A stretch of 64,000 bases of DNA, taken from positions 49,077,691 to 49,141,690 of the forward strand of contig CM059189.1 in the NCBI GenBank assembly GCA_030323885.1. The letters run 5' to 3'. The notes under the pieces were generated by a model that saw only the letters and a program-made list of their open reading frames with translations, made no database searches and was not told the origin of the DNA. The position numbers were made by a program, and so were the translations under genes. This document shows, piece by piece, positions 21,311-30,752 of the stretch. Within the stretch, counting starts at the first letter, position 1, and the number at the start of each line of letters is the position of its first letter. The DNA comes from Branchipolynoe longqiensis. Lineage: Eukaryota; Annelida; Polychaeta; Phyllodocida; Polynoidae.

Positions 21311-22515
21311 CTTTGTTGATGGGTGTGAATAAAATCTCGGTGATAATTATGGGCACAATACTCACACCTGACCGTATCTGGGACCTGAAAACCCTGTCTA
21401 GGAAAGCGACCCACTACCTGGCGCGGCGCTCTTCGATTTTCGCCTCTATTCCCCTGATTATTGCCGGGTAGTGCGGGTGCAGTCTGTACCACCACTGTGG
21501 AGGGCTGTGCCGGTGCAACTGCGACCTGGGCAGCATGCACTGGGCGCTCGGCACGCTCTATCATCATTTTCCGGAGGCTTTTTATCTCGCCCTGGAGTGT
21601 TTTAAAGGCGGCCCTGTCTACGCCGGACGCCCCGGGCTCCCCCCTGGCATGCCCTTCTATGGCCCCAATCTCCATGGGCTCCTCTTTCCTATGCGCCCCG
21701 CTCAGCCTGCCTCCTGGCCCGGCCAGTCCCTCCTCATTTTCCCTGGCCACCGTCATGGCAGCCTCTAGGCTACCCGACTTGGCCAGGCGCACCGCCAACC
21801 TTACTACTGGTTCAATCAAGGAGTCCTCGAACTTCTTAATCACCATGTCATGTACTGCGCCCATCTTTACCAACCCTTTCTCTGGCCACGCTCTCTGTAC
21901 AGCCGTACTGTATCGCATACAGTATGCCGACATCAGCTCTCCTTTTTCCTGCTTCAGGGTGAACACGATATCCACCAAGGCAGTAGCTTCCCTGGCGGTC
22001 AAGAACAGTCCCACCAGGCGCTCCCTGACCTCCTCCCATGAGCTATCTGCATCATTCTCATATACCGAGTATATGACCTCATGGAGGTTGCCCCTGGAGT
22101 GGCTGAGTGCAAACTTTACTACATCCACTCCCCTTGCCCCAGCCACTCTACCTGCTCTGCCCACCTGCTCTACCCATGTCCTCAACACCCCCAAATCGGA
22201 CCCATCCACCGTGGCGATCAGCCGGCCCTGCTCCCGGAGATCTCTTACAGCTCTCTCTTCTTCTTTAAGCCGATCTCGTCTCATTGCCAGCCTTTCTTCT
22301 CCCACTATCTTATCGCGCAGGAGTTGCGCCTTTTCTTGCTTGAGACCGACTCCAAACTCCCTGGTTTCTCGAAGCAGCTTAGACTGTGATTCTAACTGCC
22401 CCGCTGCATATTTGCTCATATACAGCAACTGGTCGCCATCGGCGGGTATCTGTCCCGCTGCCCTTCCATTGGCTAACCAGTCGGCAAACCCGCGATTAAA
22501 TTCCGCTTCTGCCAT
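21250..22515 (-). CDS. gag: Ty3/gypsy Gag with C2HC-type finger
   Basis: 421 residues. A charged, probably coiled-coil N-terminal part (about 40-100) is followed by a capsid-like region (about 105-260) with LRTWVEQVG, ALSHSRGNLHEVI, a tryptophan at 160 and AYCMRYSTAVQRAWP. The proline/alanine-rich linker precedes a single zinc-binding motif near the C-terminus. Its spacing is C384-X2-C387-X11-H399-X3-C403, unlike the CX2CX4HX4C knuckle of most retroelement Gags and closer to C2HC fingers of cellular nucleic-acid-binding proteins. Gag should form the particle and bind RNA. It lies just upstream of pol with a -1 frame relation. The start ATG is preceded by a stop in frame upstream and fits the length of the family. 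Confidence 0.85.
   Translation of the reverse strand: MAEAEFNRGFADWLANGRAAGQIPADGDQLLYMSKYAAGQLESQSKLLRETREFGVGLKQEKAQLLRDKIVGEERLAMRRDRLKEEERAVRDLREQGRLIATVDGSDLGVLRTWVEQVGRAGRVAGARGVDVVKFALSHSRGNLHEVIYSVYENDADSSWEEVRERLVGLFLTAREATALVDIVFTLKQEKGELMSAYCMRYSTAVQRAWPEKGLVKMGAVHDMVIKKFEDSLIEPVVRLAVRLAKSGSLEAAMTVARENEEGLAGPGGRLSGAHRKEEPMEIGAIEGHARGEPGASGVDRAAFKTLQGEIKSLRKMMIERAERPVHAAQVAVAPAQPSTVVVQTAPALPGNNQGNRGENRRAPRQVVGRFPRQGFQVPDTVRCEYCAHNYHRDFIHTHQQRCRQVRQNAPVRRGPVQSGN
21253..21259 (-). promoter_or_regulatory. -1 ribosomal frameshift site GGGAAAC at the gag stop
   Basis: On the minus strand gag reads TCG GGA AAC TAG, giving the heptamer G GGA AAC in the zero frame. It fits the X XXY YYZ slippery rule and touches the stop codon. 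Slipping back one base continues into GGG AAA CTA GGT, which is exactly the pol frame (GKLGQ). A possible stem (TGAAATT/AATTTCA, 6-nt loop) lies about 36 nt downstream, farther than usual, so the stimulatory structure is uncertain. Confidence 0.8.
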
Positions 22516-22962
22516 GGTGCTATCTGTACGGTTATCTGGGACAATGCCCCTCCTTCGATCTAAATCCTTTTCCCTGGAAGCTCGGGAGCTGTCCCTGGAA
22601 GATCTGAATCTATCCAGTTTATTTCTTTTTATCTACCCACGGTTACTTTAAGTACAGTAAGGCAGCGCTATTTCTCAAACCAACCTGTATCGGTTGATTT
22701 CAACACACCCGACAACTTCCCGTTTTTACTCCCCTACACTCACACACCCCGGGTCCGCTGACCTCGTCGGGTCGGCCTCCCTGCTGGATACAACTCGGTC
22801 CAGCGGTGGGTAGGTGATTGATGCCTCTAGGCTGTCAGCAGGTCTAGCTCTCTCGGTGGCCTACTTCCCTTCACCCCTATCGTACAATGTTTATCAACAC
22901 CCCCAACTTTACCCATAAACCTATATAGCAGGTCCAAACTGGATGGACAACGGCCTACGGTC
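22516..22962. other. interval between the upstream ORF and gag
   Basis: No frame of note. On the minus strand it contains a GC-rich part (about 22740-22860) and an A-rich part just before gag. I see no LTR ends. Confidence 0.4.
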
Positions 22963-23502
22963 CTAACTAAAGGATACCTCGATCCTATTCCTTTTCACCT
23001 GCCTTCGTTCTTCTCGCCTGGCTTCCCGAATTTCGTTTTCTACCGCTCCGACTGCATCCGCCAATCTCAAATAATATTCGTACTGTCTGTCCGCCCGTCT
23101 TTCGCCTTCCTTCACCCTCTCAAAATCCTCCTGCGCCCATGTCCTTTTGAATTGTTCCTTCTTTGCTACCACCTCCCACATTAAGTCGACATACTGTTCT
23201 CTTTCCCTTTCCACTTGTCTACTGTCGATGGAGCCTTCCCATGACTTTAATCGCTGCGCCAACTCTAAGTCCTCCCCTTCTTCCTGCATTTCCTCGTATC
23301 TATGTTCTAGGTCGGAGTCTACCTCTCTCTCCTCCTCTGTTTCTGAGTCTGTATCCGAATCTGTATCCGAATCTGGAGCTACAATTTCTATTTCCTCTTC
23401 AAAACCCTCATCAACGCCGTATTCTATTACGAATGGTACCTCCCATGGATTACTGCCCACTTTAATCCCTTCATACTCCTCCACACAGATCCACTCCTCC
23501 AT
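22963..23502 (-). CDS. Acidic, coiled-coil ORF upstream of gag; function unknown
   Basis: A 179-residue frame on the same strand as gag, pol and env, ending 447 bp before the gag start. The N-terminal half is very acidic, with a serine/aspartate run SDTDSDTDSETEEE at about 45-58. The C-terminal half is rich in E, R, K and Q with heptad-like leucines and ends basic (RREERRQVKRNR). No catalytic motif, signal peptide or membrane segment is visible. I do not recognise the family. Position suggests an accessory product of the gypsy element or an N-terminal part of its Gag region, but it could also be an unrelated remnant. The start lies only 53 bp from the assembly gap, so the frame may be longer in reality. 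Confidence 0.55.
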   Translation of the reverse strand: MEEWICVEEYEGIKVGSNPWEVPFVIEYGVDEGFEEEIEIVAPDSDTDSDTDSETEEEREVDSDLEHRYEEMQEEGEDLELAQRLKSWEGSIDSRQVEREREQYVDLMWEVVAKKEQFKRTWAQEDFERVKEGERRADRQYEYYLRLADAVGAVENEIREARREERRQVKRNRIEVSFS

Positions 23503-23555
23503 TTCTCTCTATTGTTTCCTATATCTCTCTTCTCTCTCCTTTTGTTTCCCGCTAT

Positions 23556-24053
23556 NNNNNNNNNNNNNNNNNNNNNNNNNNNNNNNNNNNNNNNNNNNNN
23601 NNNNNNNNNNNNNNNNNNNNNNNNNNNNNNNNNNNNNNNNNNNNNNNNNNNNNNNNNNNNNNNNNNNNNNNNNNNNNNNNNNNNNNNNNNNNNNNNNNNN
23701 NNNNNNNNNNNNNNNNNNNNNNNNNNNNNNNNNNNNNNNNNNNNNNNNNNNNNNNNNNNNNNNNNNNNNNNNNNNNNNNNNNNNNNNNNNNNNNNNNNNN
23801 NNNNNNNNNNNNNNNNNNNNNNNNNNNNNNNNNNNNNNNNNNNNNNNNNNNNNNNNNNNNNNNNNNNNNNNNNNNNNNNNNNNNNNNNNNNNNNNNNNNN
23901 NNNNNNNNNNNNNNNNNNNNNNNNNNNNNNNNNNNNNNNNNNNNNNNNNNNNNNNNNNNNNNNNNNNNNNNNNNNNNNNNNNNNNNNNNNNNNNNNNNNN
24001 NNNNNNNNNNNNNNNNNNNNNNNNNNNNNNNNNNNNNNNNNNNNNNNNNNNNN
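23556..24053. other. assembly gap (498 N)
   Basis: A run of unknown bases of probably nominal length. It sits where the 5' end of the env-bearing element should be. Open frames drawn across it are meaningless. Confidence 1.
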
Positions 24054-24250
24054 CCCCCCCTGGAGGCTGACAGTGCCCCCACAGAGGCTGACAGTGGCTC
24101 CACCACGACCCGGAGGCTGACAGTGGCCTCCGCCACGACCCCGAGGCTGACAGTGCCTCCCCCCCGGAGGCTGACAGTGTCCCCGCAGAGGCTGACAGTG
24201 GCCCCCACCACCACCCGGAGGCTGACAGTCGCTCCCCCGGACGCTGACCT
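24054..24250. repeat. GAGGCTGACAGTG minisatellite, about 8 copies
   Basis: The core GGAGGCTGACAGTGGC recurs with spacers of 10-20 bp, variously CTCC and CCACCACGACC. It begins at the gap edge, so repeat collapse may have caused the gap. Confidence 0.85.
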
Positions 24251-24345
24251 GCTCCCCCCGGCTATATTCTCCGCTCAACGGGCGTTCACAGCCGCCAGAG
24301 ACCGGCTTACCATCGGGGCTCCGGCACGGCACACTGACTGTGTTA

Positions 24346-24410
24346 GTTGCTTGTTGGAGTTTTACGTCCTGGCAACATCTAAGGTCATATCAGGACGTAC
24401 TGACTGTGCA
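24346..24410 (-). mobile_element. SINE family 1, 3' tail fragment
   Basis: On the minus strand: CCTGATATGACCTTAGATGT followed by TGCCAGGACGTAAAACTCCAACAA. Confidence 0.8.
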
Positions 24411-24455
24411 GGGGCAACTTTTGTTATCTACGTACCGGACGCCGTGGCCAAATCC

Positions 24456-24582
24456 GGGTCATGATGAAGGCGGCCTGGTCTCCCAGGGGCAGCACTATAA
24501 AGTTACCATGAGTGCACACTGTCACAAGTCGGTAACTGTCCTGATATGACCTGAGATGTTGCCAGGATGTTAAACTCCTACA
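24456..24582 (+). mobile_element. SINE family 1, 3' half
   Basis: Body from GGGTCATGATG to GTTGCCAGGATGTTAAACTC. With the preceding minus-strand fragment it forms an inverted pair. Confidence 0.8.
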
Positions 24583-25581
24583 AACAAAAAGGCAAATTTC
24601 TATCTACGTGATAATGTTGAACAAATTGTTGATATCTAATAAATAGTCTTAGTATAGGCTCAAACAATTTGTCCGTCATATTTCTCTCCAAACGGTTATT
24701 TTGTCTTCATATGTGTGACCTGAAAACCCCTTGAATATCACTTGTTGGCATAATTGTATATTTTTTTTTACAAATAGTATCAGTTATCAGCAGGGATGAC
24801 AGATCTCCGCGATCTCGCGGATTACCGCGATTAAAACATGTTTAATGATTAAAGTTAAGCAAAATTCCAAGCAGTATGGATGTATGTCACTATATGACAA
24901 CAATTGGTTAATTTGAATCCCTTTCTTATATGACCGTGAGTGTTACTAGAACATAAAACCCAAACAAGAACGAGTTAAGTATGGGCGATAATACAGTCAC
25001 GACAAGGACAGTTGAAACCTGACTTCCGGCATTTTTACGGGATTCCCTAACAGTTCTAATCCTGTGGCCGAAAATCCGAGTTTTCGCGGAAATACACCGT
25101 CGGCTTAAAAATCTCGACTTGATTTCGGTGTTTTTTGGCGGAGACCACTTTCATGTCTGTAGTAAGCGGGAGGTGTAGTAAAGTGTCGTGTCACACGACT
25201 GGGCCGTGGAAGGGCGTTCTGAAGTGTCATGTCCTCAGTGGCCTGTTCTGCGCATGTCACACAATGTGGGCTTGGGTACCCGCCCAAAGCCAGTTGAACC
25301 CGCAGCGCTGTCTCTGCGACAGAGCTGCTGAACAACACATTAGAAAAAGTGTCAGAAGGCAAGGTAAATGAAATTACCACATAAATTCTTAGTCTAAGAA
25401 GAAAATAGATTCTACAAATACTTCTTTATATTGACATGCAATTTTTGAATGTGAATTCATGAATTCATGAGGATTAATATTTTAAAACTCGAATCAAAAC
25501 CTTTCTGTTGTCGCCATCTTGATTTTTTGCAATTCTCCCATTTCACCAACTGTGTGCCAATATTGATAAACACTGCGCACT
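24583..25581. other. unclassified stretch
   Basis: No recognised gene or repeat. It is the pre-insertion flank of the compact gypsy element. Confidence 0.5.
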
Positions 25582-25586
25582 GGAAC

Positions 25587-25727
25587 TGTAATATATGTAA
25601 TACCGTATGTCGGGAGCCGGCTACATGGGAGGTAGCCCGCAGATGGGTCACGTGAGGCGTGGTGAGAGGAGCTAATAATAAAGTACTTGTGTCCTGGTCG
25701 TCGTCGTGTTCACATGTTGTCATTACA
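25587..25727 (+). repeat. 5' LTR of the compact gypsy element
   Basis: 141 bp, TGTAAT...ATTACA. It contains the E-box CACGTG at 25649-25654 and AATAAA at 25677-25682. No canonical TATA box is seen. Confidence 0.95.
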
Positions 25728-28030
25728 TGGTGTCAGATAGAGAAGAACCGATAGACATGGCGTTGACAGGTCTAAAGCCACCGAGCCCACTGAGCCTGGA
25801 AGGCAACCTAGCATTGAACTGGCGTTCGTGGTTGCACTCCTACGATATCTATGCCACAGCGTCGGGCGCAGCGAATAAAACAGAGAAAGTGCAATGTTGC
25901 GTTTTCCTACATGTGGCAGGTAAAGACGCACAGAAACTACACATGAACTTCAAATTTAACGAGGGTGACGAAGACAAAATAGCGCCGTTAATTGGAGAGT
26001 TTGAGAAGTACTGTACTGGGCACACAAATATAACTGTCATAAGATATAAGTTCAACTCATACAACCAAAGCACCGAGAGTATTGAGACCTACATCCGCGA
26101 GTTAGAGCATCGAATACACCTGTGTGACTACGACAAGTTAGAAGACGCCATGTTGTGTGACAGGTTGGTGTGCGGAATTAAGGACAATAAGTTGCGTGAC
26201 AGGCTGTTGCAGACACCTAATCTAACTTTAGACCAGTGTAGGGATATGTGTCGCCTAAGTGAAAATTGTCATAGTCAGTTGTCGGAAGCCGCAACCAGTA
26301 GTAGTGACTGTGTCGATTTCATAAGAAAACGCCCGACAGCGTATGCAAGCCAGTCGCGGTACGCGTCAGGAACACCACGTGGTCGCGCAGAACGCCCACC
26401 AAGGTATGACCAACAGAAAACACAGTGCGGCAAGTGTGGATACGACCACACTCCAAACCAGTGCCCGGCCAAAGACAAGCCATGTCTTTACTGTAAGAAG
26501 ATAGGCCATTTTCAAAAAGTATGTCGAGCCAAGAGCAGTAACAAGGCACGTGTAGACGAAATTGAAGTTTGTGATAGACAGCAGGAAATGCAGGACGACC
26601 ATGACAGTGACGATGAAGACCTGTACATTGGGGAGATGTCACTTTCCGATGACGAAAAGAAAGAACTTTGGTTTGCGACAATTCGTGTAGAAAATGAAGA
26701 CATTGATTTCAAGCTTGACACAGGGTCGCAAGCAAATATTATACCGAAAAGTATGTACGCCAAATTACAGAACACAGTCCTTCACCCGTCGACAAATTGT
26801 CTGGTCACGTATTCAGGTCAACGAATCATTCCAGAAGGGGAGATACACACTAAGATAGAAGGATTCGACATGTGCTTCCAAGTTACAGCCTACGGGACTC
26901 CGATATTGGGAAAGGACGCCTGCGTCGAGCTGCAATTGATCAAGCGTGGACGCCGAGGTGGAGTCAAGCGTGGGAGGACGCGCCAGATACAGTCCAGCCG
27001 GGGGAAGACAGCGCGGACAGACACAGACGAGATAGACAGTATCAATGTTGAAGCCAACAATCTGGTAAAGAAATATAGTGACATTTTTGTGGGGCTCGGA
27101 ATGATTAAAGCTAATGCCAACATATTTATCGACTGTAATGTAACCCCTTCTGTAGACCCCCCACGCCGAATTCCCCATGCAGTAGCTGATCAAGTCAAAG
27201 GAGAGATAGATAAAATGCTCAAGCTAGGTGTAATTGTACCACAGCTAGAACTGACCCCGTGGGTGAGTTCTATCACAGTAGTTCGAAAACCAAACAAAGT
27301 TAGGGTTTGCCTCGACCCCACGAAATTAAACATGGCCATTTTGCGCACGCAGTACCCAACAAGAACGATTGAAGAGGTTATTGCGAAAACGGCAGGAGCA
27401 AGGTATTTTTCGGTGCTCGATGCAAATAGTGGCTATTGGCAAATTAAATTGAATAAGCAGAGTTCTGAGTTGTGTACCTTTAATACGCCATGGGGCAGGT
27501 ACAGATATACGCGTCTACCGTTTGGCATTAAAATGGCGGGAGACATATTCATTAACGAAATGAATGAGATTTTGAAGGACTTGCCTGGTGTTAACGTGAT
27601 AACTGATGATATACTAGTGTATGGACGAACAGTAGCAGAGCATAACCGTAACCTAGAGAGAGTGTTCATCAAAGCAAAGCAGGCAAACTTAAAGTTGAAC
27701 CCGAAAAAGTCCAAAATATGTCAGACACAAGTCAACTATGTAGGACATGTATTAACGCAAGACGGGATTAAACCAAACGCTGACCGGGTACAGGCTATCG
27801 TAGACATGCCCACACCATCCGATAAGGCAGGAGTACAGCGGTTTTTGGTAATGGTGGGATACGTAAGCAAATTCATCCCGAAATTCTCAGAAATAACTAA
27901 ACCTTTGCAAACTGTGCTAGAAAAACAGACAGCGTGGCACTGGCAGCACGAACAAAAACAAGCGTTCAGACTGCTAAAAAAGTTATTGATAACCGCACCA
28001 GTGCTAAACTATTATAATGTTAATGAATAA
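25727..28030 (+). CDS. Gag-protease-RT polyprotein ending before RNase H
   Basis: 767 residues from the first in-frame ATG, whose A is the last base of the LTR. Seen: a Gag region (1-230); two zinc knuckles, CX2CX3HX4C at 234-246 and CX2CX4HX4C at about 253-266; an aspartic protease DTGS (D331) with ILGKDAC further on; RT with LDANSGYWQIKL (D565), FGIKMAGDIF and ITDDI (D627, D628) in place of the usual YVDD. The thumb and connection continue to APVLNYYNVNE, then a stop. In Ty3/gypsy elements the RNase H core starts at that point. No RNase H or integrase sequence is found in the remaining 270 bp. Gag, protease and RT are continuous without a frameshift, so the stoichiometry of Gag to RT would be 1:1 unless processed otherwise. 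Confidence 0.9.
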   Translation: MVSDREEPIDMALTGLKPPSPLSLEGNLALNWRSWLHSYDIYATASGAANKTEKVQCCVFLHVAGKDAQKLHMNFKFNEGDEDKIAPLIGEFEKYCTGHTNITVIRYKFNSYNQSTESIETYIRELEHRIHLCDYDKLEDAMLCDRLVCGIKDNKLRDRLLQTPNLTLDQCRDMCRLSENCHSQLSEAATSSSDCVDFIRKRPTAYASQSRYASGTPRGRAERPPRYDQQKTQCGKCGYDHTPNQCPAKDKPCLYCKKIGHFQKVCRAKSSNKARVDEIEVCDRQQEMQDDHDSDDEDLYIGEMSLSDDEKKELWFATIRVENEDIDFKLDTGSQANIIPKSMYAKLQNTVLHPSTNCLVTYSGQRIIPEGEIHTKIEGFDMCFQVTAYGTPILGKDACVELQLIKRGRRGGVKRGRTRQIQSSRGKTARTDTDEIDSINVEANNLVKKYSDIFVGLGMIKANANIFIDCNVTPSVDPPRRIPHAVADQVKGEIDKMLKLGVIVPQLELTPWVSSITVVRKPNKVRVCLDPTKLNMAILRTQYPTRTIEEVIAKTAGARYFSVLDANSGYWQIKLNKQSSELCTFNTPWGRYRYTRLPFGIKMAGDIFINEMNEILKDLPGVNVITDDILVYGRTVAEHNRNLERVFIKAKQANLKLNPKKSKICQTQVNYVGHVLTQDGIKPNADRVQAIVDMPTPSDKAGVQRFLVMVGYVSKFIPKFSEITKPLQTVLEKQTAWHWQHEQKQAFRLLKKLLITAPVLNYYNVNE
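25728..25740 (+). other. primer-binding site
   Basis: TGGTGTCAGATAG begins directly after the LTR. TGG plus TGTCAG fits the 3' end of a leucine tRNA; this tRNA identity is from general knowledge of such sites. Confidence 0.7.
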
Positions 28031-28283
28031 CCGAAACATGTACAGTTTTCTCGGGTTATTGAATATGTTTTCCCACTCCATTGTCCTTTAATTATTTGAT
28101 TCAAAGTCATTCTTGTTATTGATATTAATTATGTACTTGTTTAACATAACGACTATAACAGTCACCACCAAAGATACGATGCGAGCAGTGCGGACGCTAC
28201 AGCGCCGGCTGGCATAATAATATTTGTTCTAATATTGCAATATTTGTATGTTTGTATTGATCAGTGAAATTTGTTTCTTCTTT
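28031..28283. other. 3' non-coding part of the compact gypsy element
   Basis: AT-rich, with no frame resembling integrase or RNase H. A deletion junction may lie near 28031. Confidence 0.6.
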
Positions 28284-28300
28284 AAAAAAAAAAAAGGAGA
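28284..28300 (+). other. polypurine tract
   Basis: A12 followed by GGAGA, immediately before the TG of the 3' LTR. Confidence 0.85.
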
Positions 28301-28441
28301 TGTAATATATGTAATACCGTACGTCGGGAGCCGGCTACATGGTAGGTAGCCCGCAGGTGGGTCACGTGAGGCGTGGTGAGAGGAGCTAATAATAAAGTAC
28401 TTGTGTCCTGGTCGTCGTCGTGTTCACATGTTGTCATTACA
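28301..28441 (+). repeat. 3' LTR of the compact gypsy element
   Basis: 141 bp, with AATAAA at 28391-28396. Differences from the 5' LTR: T/C, G/T and A/G. Confidence 0.95.
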
Positions 28442-28563
28442 GGAACCACTACCTCCACAGCTAAGTGTTTGCTCGAATTTAAGTAGGCTTCTCATTCGCC
28501 TCTACTTAGCGTTGGGGTGAGTCTTTGTTCTAACCCAGAGGCGGCTGATGGAAGCATCGGTAG

Positions 28564-30752
28564 GTGGGTGCAGAGTGCGCACACATTCTAAAAACTAAAC
28601 GCGTCTTAATTCACCGCTGAGACTAAAGACAGCTGGGTGCAGAGTGTGCACATTCTAAACAGTAAACGCGCCTTAATTCACCGCTGAGACTAAAGACAGC
28701 TGGGTGCAGAGTGTGCACATTCTAAAAACTAAACGCGTCTTAATTCACCGCTGAGACTAAAGACAGCTGGGTGCAGAGTGTGTGCACATTCTAAACAGTA
28801 AACAGGCCTTAATTCACCGCTGAGACTAAAGACAGCTGGGTGCAGAGTGTGTGCACATTCTAAACAGTAAACACGCCTTAATTCACCGCTGAGACTAAAG
28901 ACAGCTGGGTGCAGAGTGTGTGCACATTCTAAACAGTAAACGCGTCTTAATTCACCGCTGAGACTAAAGACAGCTGGGTGCAGAGTGTGTGCACATTCTA
29001 AACAGTAAACGCGCCTTAATTCACCGCTGAGACTAAAGACAGCTGGGTGCAGAGTGTGTGCACATTCTAAACAGTAAACACGCCTTAATTCACCGCTGAG
29101 ACTAAAGACAGCTGGGTGCAGAGTGTGCACATTCTAAACAGTAAACGCGCCTTAATTCACCGCTGAGACTAAAGACAGCTGGGTGCAGAGTGTGCACATT
29201 CTAAACAGTAAACGCGCCTTAATTCACCGCTGAGACTAAAGACAGCTGGGTGCAGAGTGTGTGCACATTCTAAACAGTAAACGCGCCTTAATTCACCGCT
29301 GAGACTAAAGACAGCTGGGTGCAGAGTGTGTGCACATTCTAAACAGTAAACGCGCCTTAATTCACCGCTGAGACTAAAGACAGCTGGGTGCAGAGTGTGT
29401 GCACATTCTAAACAGTAAACGCACCTTAATTCACCGCTGAGACTAAAGACAGCTGGGTGCAGAGTGTGTGCACATTCTAAACAGTAAACGCGCCTTAATT
29501 CACCGCTGAGACTAAAGACAGCTGGGTGCAGAGTGTGTGCACATCTAAACAGTAAACGCACCTTAATTCACCGCTGAGACTAAAGACAGCTGGGTGCAGA
29601 GTGTGTGCACATTCTAAACAGTAAACGCACCTTAATTCACCGCTGAGACTAAAGACAGCTGGGTGCAGAGTGTGTGCACATTCTAAACAGTAAACGCGCC
29701 TTAATTCACCGCTGAGACTAAAGACAGCTGGGTGCAGAGTGTGTGCACATTCTAAATGGTAAACGCGTCTTAATTCACCGCTGAGACTAAAGACAGCTGG
29801 GTGCAGAGTGTGTGCACATTCTAAACAGTAAACGCGCCTTAATTCACCGCTGAGACTAAAGACAGCTGGGTGCAGAGTGTGTGCACATTCTAAACAGTAA
29901 ACGCATCTTAATTCACCGCTGAGACTAAAGACAGCTGGGTGCAGAGTGTGTGCACATTCTAAACAGTAAACGCGCCTTAATTCACCGCTGAGACTAAAGA
30001 CAGCTGGGTGCAGAGTGTGTGCACATTCTAAACAGTAAACGCGTCTTAATTCACCGCTGAGACTAAAGACAGCTGGGTGCAGAGTGTGTGCACATTCTAA
30101 ACAGTAAACACGCCTTAATTCACCGCTGAGACTAAAGACAGCTGGGTGCAGAGTGTGTGCACATTCTAAACAGTAAACGCGTCTTAATTCACCGCTGAGA
30201 ATAAAGACAGCTGGGTGCAGAGTGTGACATTCTAAACAGTAAACGCGCCTTAATTCCCGCTGGACTAAAGACAGCTGGGTGCAGAGTGTGTGCACATTCT
30301 AACAGTAAACACTTAATTCACCGCTGAGACTAAAGACAGTGGGTGCAGAGTGTGTGCACATTCTAAACGGTAAACGCGCCTTAATTCACGCTGAGACTAA
30401 AGACAGCTGGGTGCAGAGTGTGTGCACATTCTAAACAGTAAACGCGCCTTAATTCACCGCTGAGACTAAAGACAGCTGGGTGCAGAGTGTGTGCACATTC
30501 TAAACAGTAAACGCGCCTTAATTCACCGCTGAGACTAAAGACAGCTGGGTGCAGAGTGTGTGCACATTCTAATCAGTAAACAGGCCTTAGTTCGCCGCTG
30601 AGACTAAAGACAGCTGGGTGCAGAGTGTGTGCACATTCTAAACAGTAAACGCGTCTTAATTCACCGCTGAGACTAAAGACAGCTGGGTGCAGAGTGTGTG
30701 CACATTCTAAAAAGTAAAGGCATCTTAATTCACTGCTGAGACTAAAGACAGC
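28564..30752. repeat. 69-bp satellite, about 32 copies
   Basis: The unit is CTGGGTGCAGAGTGTGTGCA, then CATTCTAAACAGTAAACGCG, then CCTTAATTCACCGCTGAGAC and TAAAGACAG. Some 67-bp units lack one TG. Since 69 is divisible by three, minus-strand frames encode a 23-residue repeat (CAHTLHPAVFSLSGELRRVY plus CLE) for several hundred residues; frame breaks coincide with the 67-bp or damaged units. I judge it non-coding. Confidence 0.97.

Larger units (their letters stand above)
25587..28441 (+). mobile_element. Compact Ty3/gypsy insertion, 2855 bp, complete ends, no RNase H or integrase
   Basis: Two 141-bp LTRs with TGTAAT...ATTACA ends flank a primer-binding site, one ORF and a polypurine tract. The 5-bp duplication GGAAC (25582-25586 and 28442-28446) shows a genuine retroviral-type integration. 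The LTRs differ at three positions by eye, so the insertion is fairly young. The coding part stops after the RT, which makes it dependent on another element for integration. Confidence 0.93.

Noticed and set aside
21461..22651. 396-codon plus-strand frame opposite gag
   Set aside because: Antisense of a GC-rich coding region; composition and lack of motifs indicate a shadow.
23147..24332. Frames spanning the N run
   Set aside because: The central residues are unknown bases; the flanks are a shadow of the acidic ORF and a minisatellite.
25727..28030. Domesticated gag-pol host gene
   Set aside because: Intact LTRs, target duplication, primer-binding site and polypurine tract show an ordinary recent insertion.
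28729..30295. Minus-strand repeat protein with a 23-residue unit
   Set aside because: It is the 69-bp satellite; frame breaks follow unit-length changes, there is no start context, and neighbouring frames are equally open.
28564..30752. CRISPR array
   Set aside because: Regular spacing, but the whole unit is repeated, with no unique spacers, and the context is eukaryotic.
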